64,000 nt of DNA, taken from NCBI RefSeq assembly GCF_019468565.1, contig NZ_CP080521.1, forward strand, positions 3,348,001 through 3,412,000. Reading direction: 5' to 3'. A program made the translations under genes and the position numbers. The DNA comes from Pseudonocardia sp. DSM 110487. Its GTDB lineage: Bacteria > Actinomycetota > Actinomycetes > Mycobacteriales > Pseudonocardiaceae. The notes below the pieces were generated by a model that was not told where the DNA came from, did no database searches, and worked only from the letters and a program-made list of their open reading frames with translations. Positions within the stretch are counted from its first letter, which is position 1; every line of letters begins with the position of its first letter. Of the stretch, positions 26,877 to 35,064 are shown piece after piece.

Positions 26877-27833
26877 CTAGGGCGTGACCCCTGCGGCGTT
26901 GGCTCCGCTGATGATCACGGCGACGCGCTCGCCGGGGCCGGCCCGGTAGGCGCCGGTGCGCAGGGCGGCGACCGCGACCGATGCGGCGGGCTCCGCGACG
27001 AGGCGGAGCTCGTCCCACAGCGCCTGCCGCGCGTCGAGGATCGCGTCGTCGTCGACGAGGGCGACCTCGTCGACGTGGGTCTGGGTGATCGGGAAGACCA
27101 GGCTTCCGACGCGCCGGGGAGCGAGCGCGTCCGCGGCGACGCTCCCTGTCGGAGCGTCGATCGGGGCGCCGTGCGCGCGAGCGCGGGTCAATGTGGGCGC
27201 GCCTGCCGGCTCTACGCCGACCACGCGGACGGCGTCGCCGAACCACGAGGCGACGCCTGCGATCAGGCCACCGCCGCCGACCGGGACCAGGACCGTGTCG
27301 ACGTCGGGCGCCTGCTCGGCGAGCTCCAGCCCGAGGGTGGCCTGGCCGAGGATCGTCTCGCGCTGGTCGAACGCGTGGACCTGCAGGGCGCCCGACCGCG
27401 CCGCGCTCTCCTCGGCCGCGGCGAGGGCGTCGGCGTAGCGCTCGCCGGTGACCACGAGGTCGGCGCCGAGTCCTCTGATGCGCTCGATCTTGGTGGGAGC
27501 CGAGACGGTGGGCACGAAGATCTGTGCGGGGACACCGAGCTCGTGGGCCGCGTAGGCGACCGCGACGCCGTGGTTGCCGCCGGACGCCGCGATGACCCCC
27601 GCCGCGGGGACGTCGCGGAGCAGGAGGTTCGCGAACGCGCCTCGCGCCTTGAACGACCCGGAACGCTGCAGCTGCTCCAGCTTCAGGTGCACCGGAGCGC
27701 CGTCCACGGCGAGCGCACGGGGTTCCACCTGCAGGACCGGTGTCCTGCGGAGGTACGGCCGGATGATCTCGTGGACGCGCCGGACCTCGTCCTTGCCGAT
27801 CGCGACGCCGGTCGGTGTCTCCGCTGCGGTCAT
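26877..27833 (-). CDS. threonine/serine dehydratase-like PLP enzyme
   Basis: 318 residues, fold-type II PLP enzyme. The PLP lysine is K62 in RSGSFKARGA; SGGNHG (phosphate/carboxylate loop) follows and the glycine loop is VPVGGGGLIAG. It lacks the C-terminal ACT-like regulatory domain of biosynthetic IlvA, so it is a short, catabolic-type or racemase-type member; threonine ammonia-lyase is the best guess, serine racemase or hydroxy-aspartate lyase possible. ATG 6 nt behind TATGCT, hence leaderless. Divergent from the F420-type oxidoreductase gene. Confidence 0.88.
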   Translation of the reverse strand: MTAAETPTGVAIGKDEVRRVHEIIRPYLRRTPVLQVEPRALAVDGAPVHLKLEQLQRSGSFKARGAFANLLLRDVPAAGVIAASGGNHGVAVAYAAHELGVPAQIFVPTVSAPTKIERIRGLGADLVVTGERYADALAAAEESAARSGALQVHAFDQRETILGQATLGLELAEQAPDVDTVLVPVGGGGLIAGVASWFGDAVRVVGVEPAGAPTLTRARAHGAPIDAPTGSVAADALAPRRVGSLVFPITQTHVDEVALVDDDAILDARQALWDELRLVAEPAASVAVAALRTGAYRAGPGERVAVIISGANAAGVTP

Positions 27834-27839
27834 TCGGAC

Positions 27840-27845
27840 AGCATA
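27840..27845 (-). promoter_or_regulatory. -10 box of a leaderless transcript (dehydratase)
   Basis: TATGCT on the minus strand, 6 nt before the ATG at 27833. Just upstream (27855-27870) the strand carries TTAGCCAGTTAGCTAA, two TTAGC direct copies of which one forms the palindrome TTAGCTAA, a possible regulator site. Confidence 0.5.
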
Positions 27846-27949
27846 GTGTGACGATTAGCTAACTGGCTAAGAGCTTGCTCCGCTCGACCACTGTCGCCTG
27901 TCGTGGTGACGCGGCGTGAGTGTGGCGGATCGCGGGTATCGCTCCCGGC

Positions 27950-28903
27950 ATGGCGAGCATCGGCTATTTCCTGTCCTGTGAGCAGTTCGGCCCGAAGGAG
28001 CTCATCGACCAGGCCAGGCGCGCGGAAGCTGCCGGCTTCGAGAAGCTCTGGATCTCCGACCACTTCCACCCCTGGAACGACGAGCAGGGCCAGAGCCCGT
28101 TCGTGTGGGGTGTGATCGGCGCGCTGTCCCACGCGACGTCGCTACCGGTCACGACCGCGGTGACCTGTCCGACCTTCCGCATCCACCCGGCGATCATCGC
28201 CCAGGCCGCCGCCACCGCGGCTGTGCAGCTCGACGGCCGGTTCGTGCTGGGCGTCGGCAGCGGCGAGGCGCTCAACGAGCACGTGCTGGCCGACCAGTGG
28301 CCCTCGGTCGGGGTGCGGCTGGAGATGCTGGAGGAGGCGATCGCGGTGATCCGGCTCCTGCATCGGGGCGACGAGGTGAGCCACCACGGCACGTACTACG
28401 AGGTGCAGGATGCGCGGATCTACACGTTGCCGGCGGAACCGGTGCCGATCTACGTGTCCGGGTTCGGTCCACAGGCCACCCAGCTCGCCGGCCGGATCGG
28501 CGACGGCTACATCACGACCTCGCCCGACGCCGACCTGATCCGCGTCTTCAAGGAGGCGGGCGGCGACGGCAAACCGGTGCAGGCGGGCACCAAGGTGTGC
28601 TGGGACCGCGACGCCGAGCGCGCCGTCGACATCGCCCACCGCACGTGGGGCAACCAGGGCCTGCCCGGCCAGCTCTCGCAGACGCTGCCGCGGCCGCGTG
28701 ACTTCATGGACGCGCAGACGCTGGTGACGCGCGAGAGCACGGCAGAGGCCGTTGCCTGTGGGGACGACGTCGATGCGCAGCTCGCGCAGGTCCGCGCGTA
28801 CGTCGACGCCGGCGTCGACGAGGTCTACGTCTCGCAGATGGGCCACGACATGGAGGGCTTCTTCACGGCGTGGGAGAAGGACGTGCTCCCCGCGCTGCGG
28901 TGA
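27950..28903 (+). CDS. F420-dependent LLM-class oxidoreductase (G6PDH-like, TIGR03557 type)
   Basis: 317 residues from the ATG at 27950; a GTG at 27920 is an alternative start. Bacterial luciferase-like TIM barrel with AGFEKLWISDHFHPWND, LDGRFVLGVGSGEALNEHV and SGFGPQATQLAGRIGDGY, the last two being F420-binding signatures of the glucose-6-phosphate dehydrogenase group. The true substrate of this subfamily is not settled. It ends with EVYVSQMGHDMEGFF. No ribosome site is obvious before either start. Confidence 0.9.
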   Translation: MASIGYFLSCEQFGPKELIDQARRAEAAGFEKLWISDHFHPWNDEQGQSPFVWGVIGALSHATSLPVTTAVTCPTFRIHPAIIAQAAATAAVQLDGRFVLGVGSGEALNEHVLADQWPSVGVRLEMLEEAIAVIRLLHRGDEVSHHGTYYEVQDARIYTLPAEPVPIYVSGFGPQATQLAGRIGDGYITTSPDADLIRVFKEAGGDGKPVQAGTKVCWDRDAERAVDIAHRTWGNQGLPGQLSQTLPRPRDFMDAQTLVTRESTAEAVACGDDVDAQLAQVRAYVDAGVDEVYVSQMGHDMEGFFTAWEKDVLPALR

Positions 28904-29001
28904 GGGGCCCCGGTGGTCGGGTGACGGCGATCACCTGGGACTATGTGAGGTCGGTGGTGTGTTGGACCACCTGAGACCGCACCGGCCAGGTAGTAGTCGT
29001 G

Positions 29002-29041
29002 CCGACGGCCCCGCGGGCTCACCCCGCGGGAGCGCCGTCGG
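29002..29041 (+). promoter_or_regulatory. stable leader hairpin upstream of the DEAD-box helicase
   Basis: Arms 29002-29009/29034-29041 (CCGACGGC/GCCGTCGG) and 29010-29017/29023-29030 (CCCGCGGG, self-complementary) stack to a 16-bp stem with a 3-nt bulge (AGC) and a 5-nt loop, ending 30 nt before the TTG start. It could end transcription of the upstream oxidoreductase gene, or be a 5' leader element that controls the helicase, which would fit RNA helicase autoregulation. The sequence does not decide. Confidence 0.6.
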
Positions 29042-29071
29042 TGCTCCCGTCCCTGCGACGGAAGACGATTC

Positions 29072-30844
29072 TTGATCGAGAACGAGCACCAGCTCGACCT
29101 GCCCCGCTCCTCGGACGTGCCCCGCTCCTCGGATCTGCCCCGCTTCTCGGATCTGCCACTGCGCGACGAGCTGCTGCGCGAGGTCGAGGAGCTGGGCTAC
29201 CAGAACCCCAGCCCCATCCAGGCCCAGTCGATCGCCCCGCTGGTCGAGGGCCGTGACCTGCTCGGGCAGGCCGCCACCGGCACCGGCAAGACCGCCGCCT
29301 TCGCGCTCCCGATGCTCCAGCGCCTCGCGGAACAGCGGCCGGAGCAGGCGAAGGGGGACGCGCCGTTCGGGCTCGTCCTCACCCCCACTCGCGAGCTCGC
29401 GCTGCAGGTGGCCGAGGCCATCACCCGCTACGGGCGCGGCCTGGGCACGCGCGTCGTCACTGTCTACGGCGGCGCGCCGGCCGGCCCGCAGTGGCGGGCC
29501 CTGCAGCAGGGCGTCGACGTCGTCGTGGCCACCCCGGGCCGCGCGATCGACCTGATGAACCGCGGCGCCCTGCGCCTGGACGGGCTCGAGACCGTTGTGC
29601 TCGACGAGGCCGACGAGATGCTCGACATGGGCTTCGTCGAGGACATCGAGACGCTCCTCGACGCCACCCCGGACACCCGGCAGGCCGTGCTGTTCTCGGC
29701 CACCATGCCGCGGCGCATCGAGACGCTCGCCCAGAAGTACCTGCGGGAGCCGGTCACGGTCCGGATCCGCCGGGAGGCCGTGCCCGAGGGCGAGGCCCCG
29801 AAGGTGCGCCAGACCGCCTACCTCGTTCCCCGCACCCACACCACGGCCGCGCTCGGGCGCGTGCTGGAGGCGGAGCGGCCCACGGCGGCGATCGTGTTCT
29901 GCCGCACCCGGCTCGACGTCGACGCCGTCACCGAGACGCTCACCGCCCGCGGCCTGCGCGCCGAGGCGCTGCACGGCGGCATGGACCAGGAGCACCGCAC
30001 GCGCGTGGTCGAGCGGCTGCGCAGCGGGCGCACCGAGCTGCTCGTCGCCACCGACGTCGCCGCGCGCGGCCTGGACATCGACCTGCTCACGCACGTGGTC
30101 AACCACGACGTGCCGCAGTCGTCCGAGGCGTACGTGCACCGGATCGGCCGGGTGGGCCGCGCCGGGCGCGAGGGCGTGGCGATCACGCTCGTGCCGCCGT
30201 CGAAGGTGCACGCGATGCGCGCCGTCGAACGGCTCACCGGGCAGCCGATCGAGTTCGCCCCGGTGCCGACGGCCGCCGACCTGCGGGCCTCCCGACTCGA
30301 GCGCACCGCCGCCGCGCTGCGCGAGCGGCTCGTCGACGACCTGCGCAACGATCTGCGCGACGAGGAGTCCGGCGACGGGGTCCGCGAGATGCTGGCCGGG
30401 CTCGCGGGAGAGTTCGACCCGGTCGACGTCGCCGCGGCAGCGGTCCGGCTGCTGCAGGCGGCCACCGGCGCTCCCGACGACGCCGAGGACATCCCGGTCG
30501 TGACAGCACGCTCCGGCGAGCGCAGGGAGCCCCGCAGCCGCGGCGGCGCCGCGGGCACCCGCCCGCCGAAGGCCGGCACCACGCGCCTGTTCGTCAACGC
30601 CGGACGGTCGAGCGGCGTGCGCCCGCAGGACATCGTGGGCGCGCTCGCCAACGAGTCGAACCTGTCCGGTCGCGACATCGGCGCGATCCAGATCCACGAG
30701 CGCCATGCGCTGGTGGAGATCCCCGAGCACGCGGCCGACGACGTCCTGCGCAGCCTCCGCGGCGGCACCACGTTGAAGGGGCGGCGCACGAACATCCGCC
30801 GGGACCGCGGCTTCGCCACCGCGGGCCGGGGCCGCCGCGACTGA
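29072..30844 (+). CDS. deaD: DEAD-box RNA helicase with C-terminal DbpA-type RNA-binding domain
   Basis: 590 residues from a TTG with GGAAG ahead. Residues 9-28 are a repeat, D-L/V-P-R-S/F-S three times, encoded by 18-bp tandem copies. Q motif GYQNPSPIQAQSI, Walker A AATGTGKTA near 66, DEAD box VLDEADEML near 176, SAT in LFSATMP near 207, and HRIGRVGRAGREG near 356. After a linker rich in Arg and Ala, a DbpA-like RNA-recognition fold (about 505-575) has RLFVNAGRSSGVRPQDIVGAL and LVEIPEHAADDVL. Role: ATP-dependent unwinding in ribosome assembly or mRNA decay, typically induced by cold. Confidence 0.95.
   Translation: MIENEHQLDLPRSSDVPRSSDLPRFSDLPLRDELLREVEELGYQNPSPIQAQSIAPLVEGRDLLGQAATGTGKTAAFALPMLQRLAEQRPEQAKGDAPFGLVLTPTRELALQVAEAITRYGRGLGTRVVTVYGGAPAGPQWRALQQGVDVVVATPGRAIDLMNRGALRLDGLETVVLDEADEMLDMGFVEDIETLLDATPDTRQAVLFSATMPRRIETLAQKYLREPVTVRIRREAVPEGEAPKVRQTAYLVPRTHTTAALGRVLEAERPTAAIVFCRTRLDVDAVTETLTARGLRAEALHGGMDQEHRTRVVERLRSGRTELLVATDVAARGLDIDLLTHVVNHDVPQSSEAYVHRIGRVGRAGREGVAITLVPPSKVHAMRAVERLTGQPIEFAPVPTAADLRASRLERTAAALRERLVDDLRNDLRDEESGDGVREMLAGLAGEFDPVDVAAAAVRLLQAATGAPDDAEDIPVVTARSGERREPRSRGGAAGTRPPKAGTTRLFVNAGRSSGVRPQDIVGALANESNLSGRDIGAIQIHERHALVEIPEHAADDVLRSLRGGTTLKGRRTNIRRDRGFATAGRGRRD
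29096..29157 (+). repeat. 18-bp tandem repeat inside the helicase gene
   Basis: Three copies of an 18-bp unit (29096-29113, 29114-29131, 29132-29149; first copy GACCTGCCCCGCTCCTCG) and a partial fourth. Copies differ at only 1-3 positions. In-frame, so copy number changes would lengthen or shorten the N-terminus by six residues. Confidence 0.85.
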
Positions 30845-30861
30845 CCGTTGCCCCCCGCTTC

Positions 30862-30955
30862 ACGAACGGCACCCTGACGCCACTGAGGGCTGCGCGCTTG
30901 CTTCGCGGCGCGCGCAGCCCTCAGACATACATGGCCTCGCGAGGGTGCCGTTCGT
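30862..30955. repeat. nested inverted repeat between deaD and MFS gene
   Basis: Outer arms of 14 bp (30862-30875 ACGAACGGCACCCT and 30942-30955) enclose perfect inner arms of 15 bp (30883-30897 CTGAGGGCTGCGCGC and 30910-30924) around a 12-nt loop. The whole 94-bp block could fold as one long stem or a cruciform. It serves at least as deaD terminator; its nested design resembles a REP-type or transposable extragenic element. Confidence 0.75.
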
Positions 30956-31033
30956 CGCATATGGGACCTGGTGTTGATCGTCGGCGGACGTGACGGTTAG
31001 GTGTAGTCCTCTGATGAGCTCGAGGAGGAGCGC

Positions 31034-32386
31034 ATGGCCGACGTCGCGACCGGACAGGACCAAGTGGTGCAGGGCGCCGTACGCAAGGCCATGTGGCGGC
31101 TACTGCCGTTCCTCGGCTTCTGCTACTTCCTGAACTACGTGGACCGGACGAACGTCGGGTTCGCCTCGCTCACGATGAACGCCGACCTCGGGTTGTCGGC
31201 CACGGCGTACGGCCTGGGCGCGGGCCTGTTCTTCGTCGCCTACTTCTTCTTCGAGGTGCCGAGCAACGTCATCTTGCACAAGGTCGGTGCCAGGGTCTGG
31301 ATCGCCCGGATCATGGTCACCTGGGGGATCATCGCCTCGGCCACCGCGTTCGTGCAGGGTGAGGTCAGCTTCTACATCGTCCGGCTGCTGCTGGGAGCGG
31401 CCGAGGCAGGCTTCTTCCCGGGGATCATCCTCTACCTCACCTACTGGTTCCCCCGTGTGCAGCGGGCGAAGGTCGTGGCGCTGTTCTTCCTGGCCGTGCC
31501 GATCTCCACGGTGGTCGGCTCGCCGATCTCGACCCTGCTGATCCAGAACGGCGACGGTGTCTGGGGCTTCGACGCCGGCTGGCGGTTCATGTTCTTCGTC
31601 GAGGGACTGCCCTCGATCCTGGTCGGCTTCCTGGTCCTGTTCCTGCTGACCGACCGGCCGCACCAGGCGAAGTGGCTCTCCGCCGAGGAGCGGGAGGCGC
31701 TCGAGAACAAGATCGCCACCGAGGACTCCGAGCAGGTGCGGCACACCACGGGCATCCGTGAGGGGCTGCGCGACTCGCGCGTCGTGGGGCTGTCGTTCGT
31801 CTACTTCGGGATCGTGTTCGGCTCCTACGTGCTCAGCTTCTTCCTGCCACAGGTCGTCTCGGACCTGCAGGAGCGTTTCGGGATCAAGTTCTCCCTCGCC
31901 CAGATCGGGCTGATCACGGCGATCCCCTACGCGGTCGCGGCCGTCGTGATGATCATCAATGCCCGGCACTCCGACCGCACCGGGGAGCGGCGGCTCCATG
32001 TCGCCATCCCGGCGTTCGTCGGGGCCGGGGGCGTCGCGGTGGCGCTGTTCATGGAGTCGCCCTACCTCGTGATCGCCGCGATGACCCTCTGCGCCGTCGG
32101 CGTCAACTCGGCGATCCCGGTGTTCTGGCAGCTGCCCAGCACATTCCTCACGGGTGTGGGGGCCGCGGCGGGCATCGCCATGATCAACTCGTTCGGCAAC
32201 ATCGGTGGCTTCGCAGGCCCCTACCTGACGGGATGGCTGCGCGACGCCACGGGCAACAACGAGGCGGGCATGTTCGTCGTCGCCGCGCTCATGATCATGG
32301 CGGGAATCGTGGTGCTGGTCGTCGGGCGTCGGAAGGAGCAGGAAGACGCGGCCGTGCCCGCCGCCGTCACCGAGGAGCATCGATGA
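31034..32386 (+). CDS. MFS transporter of the anion:cation symporter type
   Basis: 450 residues, ribosome site GAGGAGGAG. Twelve membrane segments. LGFCYFLNYVDRTNVGFASLTM near 20-40, FFFEVPSNVILHKVGARVWIARIM and GAAEAGFFPGIILYLTYWFPR are the marks of the ACS family, which moves organic anions such as phthalate, tartrate, glucarate or hydroxyphenylacetate. No catabolic gene is adjacent, so the substrate is open. It stands alone between the nested repeat and a convergent DsbA-like gene. Confidence 0.92.
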   Translation: MADVATGQDQVVQGAVRKAMWRLLPFLGFCYFLNYVDRTNVGFASLTMNADLGLSATAYGLGAGLFFVAYFFFEVPSNVILHKVGARVWIARIMVTWGIIASATAFVQGEVSFYIVRLLLGAAEAGFFPGIILYLTYWFPRVQRAKVVALFFLAVPISTVVGSPISTLLIQNGDGVWGFDAGWRFMFFVEGLPSILVGFLVLFLLTDRPHQAKWLSAEEREALENKIATEDSEQVRHTTGIREGLRDSRVVGLSFVYFGIVFGSYVLSFFLPQVVSDLQERFGIKFSLAQIGLITAIPYAVAAVVMIINARHSDRTGERRLHVAIPAFVGAGGVAVALFMESPYLVIAAMTLCAVGVNSAIPVFWQLPSTFLTGVGAAAGIAMINSFGNIGGFAGPYLTGWLRDATGNNEAGMFVVAALMIMAGIVVLVVGRRKEQEDAAVPAAVTEEHR

Positions 32387-32483
32387 CGCCAGCCATCACG
32401 GCCGGCGCTCGAGCATGATCGCCGGCTTGGCGCGCGGGCGGCCGTATCCGGCCGGGGATGCGCCAGGCCGATGATCTTGGAGG

Positions 32484-33215
32484 TCAGACGCTGCAGGAGC
32501 CGTCGGCGCAGGCCTCGTCGCCGCCGGCCGGGGTGAGGACCTGGAGTGGGTGGGCCTCGGCCCACGCGGTCTCGAGCACCTGGAGCAGTGCGTCCGGCGG
32601 CTGGGCGCCTGCCACGCCGTACGTGCGGTCGACCACGAAGAACGGGACGGCCGTGATCCCGTACGCCCTGGCCTGCTGTTCGTCGGCGCGTACGGCGTCG
32701 GCGTAGCGGTCGGACGCGAGAACCTCGCGGGCCTCGACCGCGTCGAGGCCGGCCTCGGCGCCGAGCCGGACGAGCGTGTCGTGGTCGGCGATGGCCTCGC
32801 CCTCGGTGAAGTAGCCGCGGAAGAGGCGCTCCTTCACCGCGTCCTGCACGTCGCGCTCCGCGGCGAGGTGGAGGAGCCGGTGGGCGTCGAAAGTGTTGCC
32901 GCGGCGGGCGCGGTCGAAGTGGAAGTCCCAGCCGTCCTCGGCGGCCATTGCCGTCATCTGCTGGTGCTTGGCCTCGGCCTCGGCGCGGGACATGCCGTAC
33001 TTGGTGGCGAGGTGGTCGTGGAGGTCGCCCTCCTGCTCGTGCGGCGCGTCGGGGTCGAGCTCGAAGCTGTGGTAGCTCACCTCGACCTGGTCGCGGTGGT
33101 CGAACCGCGCCAGCGCCTTCTCGAACCGATGCTTCCCGACCGCGCACCACGGACACACGACGTCCGACCAGATCTCCACCTTCACGCGCAGGTCAACCGC
33201 GGGCGTCGCGAGCAT
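32484..33215 (-). CDS. DsbA-family (FrnE-like) thiol oxidoreductase
   Basis: 243 residues from the ATG at 33215 with AGGGA close by; a GTG at 33185 would give the shorter start VKVEIWSDVV usual in homologues. The thioredoxin-like active site is CPWC at 21-24, followed by YHSFELDPDAP and the helical insert (KYGMSRAEAEAKHQQM). The cis-proline loop is GITAVPFFVVD. It has no signal peptide and is expected in the cytosol. FrnE-like proteins act in disulfide exchange and oxidative stress, and some as polyketide isomerases. It ends CADGSCSV. Confidence 0.9.
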   Translation of the reverse strand: MLATPAVDLRVKVEIWSDVVCPWCAVGKHRFEKALARFDHRDQVEVSYHSFELDPDAPHEQEGDLHDHLATKYGMSRAEAEAKHQQMTAMAAEDGWDFHFDRARRGNTFDAHRLLHLAAERDVQDAVKERLFRGYFTEGEAIADHDTLVRLGAEAGLDAVEAREVLASDRYADAVRADEQQARAYGITAVPFFVVDRTYGVAGAQPPDALLQVLETAWAEAHPLQVLTPAGGDEACADGSCSV

Positions 33216-33221
33216 GTTCCC

Positions 33222-33227
33222 TAACCT
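33222..33227 (+). promoter_or_regulatory. -10 box of a leaderless transcript (methyltransferase)
   Basis: TAACCT, then 7 nt, then the GTG start at 33235. Confidence 0.5.
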
Positions 33228-33234
33228 GGCCGGT

Positions 33235-33819
33235 GTGTCCGACCTCCCCGACGACTGGCGTGCCTGGCGCGCACAGGAAGACCTCCAGCGCTACGAGGAG
33301 CGCTTCCGGCGGCTGGCCGAGGCGGGGCACAACCCGCACGGCGAGGCCGACCTGGTCGCCTCCTACGCACCGGCCATGGTCCTGGACGGCGGGTGCGGCA
33401 CCGGGCGCGTCGCCATCGAGCTGGCCGGTCGGGGGATCGCGGTGCTCGGTGTCGACGCCGACCCGGACATGATCGCCGCCGCTCGCGGGAAGGCACCCGA
33501 GCTGGAGTGGGTCACCGCGGACCTCGTCGACCTGCACCGTCCGGAGCGCTTCGACGTGGTGGTGCTCGCCGGCAACGTCGTGCCCTACGTGCCACCCGAG
33601 CGAAGGGCGCGGGCGGTGGCGGCGTGCGTGGCGCACCTCGCGCCCGGCGGCCGCCTCGTCGCCGGCTTCCGGCTGCGGCCGGACTGGCCGACGCCCGACG
33701 ACCTCGACCGGTGGTGCGCGGCGGCCGGTGCCGCGCCGGAGGACCGCTTCGCCACCTGGGAGCGCGCCCCGTACGCCGGTGGCGACTACATCGTGACGGT
33801 CCACCGCGTGGCCGGCTGA
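33235..33819 (+). CDS. class I SAM-dependent methyltransferase
   Basis: 194 residues from the GTG at 33235, 7 nt behind TAACCT; an ATG at 33214 is in frame but would lie upstream of that box. SAM motif I is VLDGGCGTGRVAIEL, followed by VLGVDADPDMIAAAR and FDVVVLAGNVVPYV. The fold is Methyltransf_25/11; the acceptor substrate is unknown. The last 34 bp overlap the end of the convergent ROK gene. Confidence 0.85.
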   Translation: MSDLPDDWRAWRAQEDLQRYEERFRRLAEAGHNPHGEADLVASYAPAMVLDGGCGTGRVAIELAGRGIAVLGVDADPDMIAAARGKAPELEWVTADLVDLHRPERFDVVVLAGNVVPYVPPERRARAVAACVAHLAPGGRLVAGFRLRPDWPTPDDLDRWCAAAGAAPEDRFATWERAPYAGGDYIVTVHRVAG

Positions 33820-35048
33820 TCCTCCCGCGGCCCGAGCAGCAGCGTGGACGGCCGGGTCGAGAAGGAGTGCTCCAGCACGAGGCACCCGGCGCCGATCGCA
33901 CCGACGTCCGGGCCGAGTGAGCTGCCCAGCGCCGCGACGGGGTGCACGTGGCGAGCCTCGGTGGTTGTGAGCAGCGTGTCGCGCAGGATCGGCAGGTAGA
34001 CCTCGCTGATCCGGTCCCAGATCGGCCCGCCGAACGCGACGGCGCGCACGTCGAGCAGGTTGGCGATGGTGGCCGCGCCGCGGGCCAGCCGCGCCGCGCT
34101 CCGCTCCAGGATGGGGCGCGCCGCCGGGAGCCGGCACATCGCGGTGAACAGCCCGTCGATCTCGCGGTCGCCCGCGTCGGGGGCGGGCCGGGGGAGCAGG
34201 CCGGCCTCGGCGGCCTCCCGCACGAGGGTGCGCGGCATGCAGGCGGGCCCGACGCAGCCGCGCTGGCCGCAGCGGCAGCGCGGCCCGTCCGCGTCGACCA
34301 CCATGTGGCCGATCTCGCCCGCGTTGTTCGTGCTCCCGCCGAGCAGCTCGCCGCCGATCACGAGCCCCGCGCCGAGCCCGGTGCCCAGGTAGAGGAACAC
34401 GAAGTCGGCGAGGCCGGTCGCCGACCCGCGCCACAGCTCCGCCAGCGCAGCGGCGGCCGCGTCCTTGTGCAGCACCACGGGGTAGCCGCTGGCCTCGTGC
34501 AGCAGCTCGCGCAACCCGACGTTGGTCCAGCGCGGCAGGAGCGGCGGCTCCAGGACGACGCCGGTGCCGGGGTCGAGCGGGCCGGGCGCGGCGATGCCCA
34601 TGCCGAGCACGCGGCGTGCGTCGACTCCGGTGGACGTGACGAGCCCCGCGGCGGCGTCGGTGATCGCGGCGACCAGCTCCGAAGGCGACGTCGCCGACGC
34701 GGGCAGCGTGCGGACCGACGCAACGACGTCGCCCACGAGGTCGAGCAGCGCGACCGTGGTGACCGTCGGATCGACGTGCACGCCGATCGCGAAGCTCCCG
34801 GTCGGGTGCAGCCGCAGCAGCGTGCGCGGCTTGCCCCGGCCCGCCGGGACGAGCGTGCCCGCCTCCGTGATGAGCTCGCGGTCGAGCAGCCGCCGCGTGA
34901 TGTTGGAGACCGCCTGCGCCGAGAGGCCGGTGAGCTCGGCGAGCTCCACCCGGGACAGCCCGTCCGGGGCGTGCCGGACGGCGTCGAGGATCACCGCCTG
35001 GTTGAAGTCGGCGATGCGCGGCAGGTTGGTGCCGCGCCTGCCCTCCAT
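33786..35048 (-). CDS. ROK-family transcriptional regulator or sugar kinase-like protein
   Basis: 420 residues. Winged helix at about 25-62 (LSRVELAELTGLSAQAVSNITRRLLD), then a ROK domain with ATP/sugar motif LYLGTGLGAGLVI and NNAGEIGHMVV. The zinc site CRCGQRGCVGPACM is complete in its CxCGxxGC core, unlike the other ROK protein of this window. The N-terminus argues for a repressor of the NagC/Mlc kind responding to a sugar. ATG 6 nt behind TACCAT (leaderless). No sugar operon is adjacent. Confidence 0.9.
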   Translation of the reverse strand: MEGRRGTNLPRIADFNQAVILDAVRHAPDGLSRVELAELTGLSAQAVSNITRRLLDRELITEAGTLVPAGRGKPRTLLRLHPTGSFAIGVHVDPTVTTVALLDLVGDVVASVRTLPASATSPSELVAAITDAAAGLVTSTGVDARRVLGMGIAAPGPLDPGTGVVLEPPLLPRWTNVGLRELLHEASGYPVVLHKDAAAAALAELWRGSATGLADFVFLYLGTGLGAGLVIGGELLGGSTNNAGEIGHMVVDADGPRCRCGQRGCVGPACMPRTLVREAAEAGLLPRPAPDAGDREIDGLFTAMCRLPAARPILERSAARLARGAATIANLLDVRAVAFGGPIWDRISEVYLPILRDTLLTTTEARHVHPVAALGSSLGPDVGAIGAGCLVLEHSFSTRPSTLLLGPREDQPATRWTVTM

Positions 35049-35054
35049 CGTCGG

Positions 35055-35060
35055 ATGGTA
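35055..35060 (-). promoter_or_regulatory. -10 box of a leaderless transcript (second ROK gene)
   Basis: TACCAT on the minus strand, 6 nt before the ATG at 35048; it lies in the 16-bp gap behind aroE. Confidence 0.5.
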
Positions 35061-35064
35061 ACCG

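Noticed and set aside
27855..27870. A firm operator call for the TTAGCCAGTTAGCTAA sequence upstream of the dehydratase
   Set aside because: Only one copy of the direct repeat exists, no regulator gene is adjacent, and an 8-bp palindrome can occur by chance. It is mentioned only in the -10 entry.
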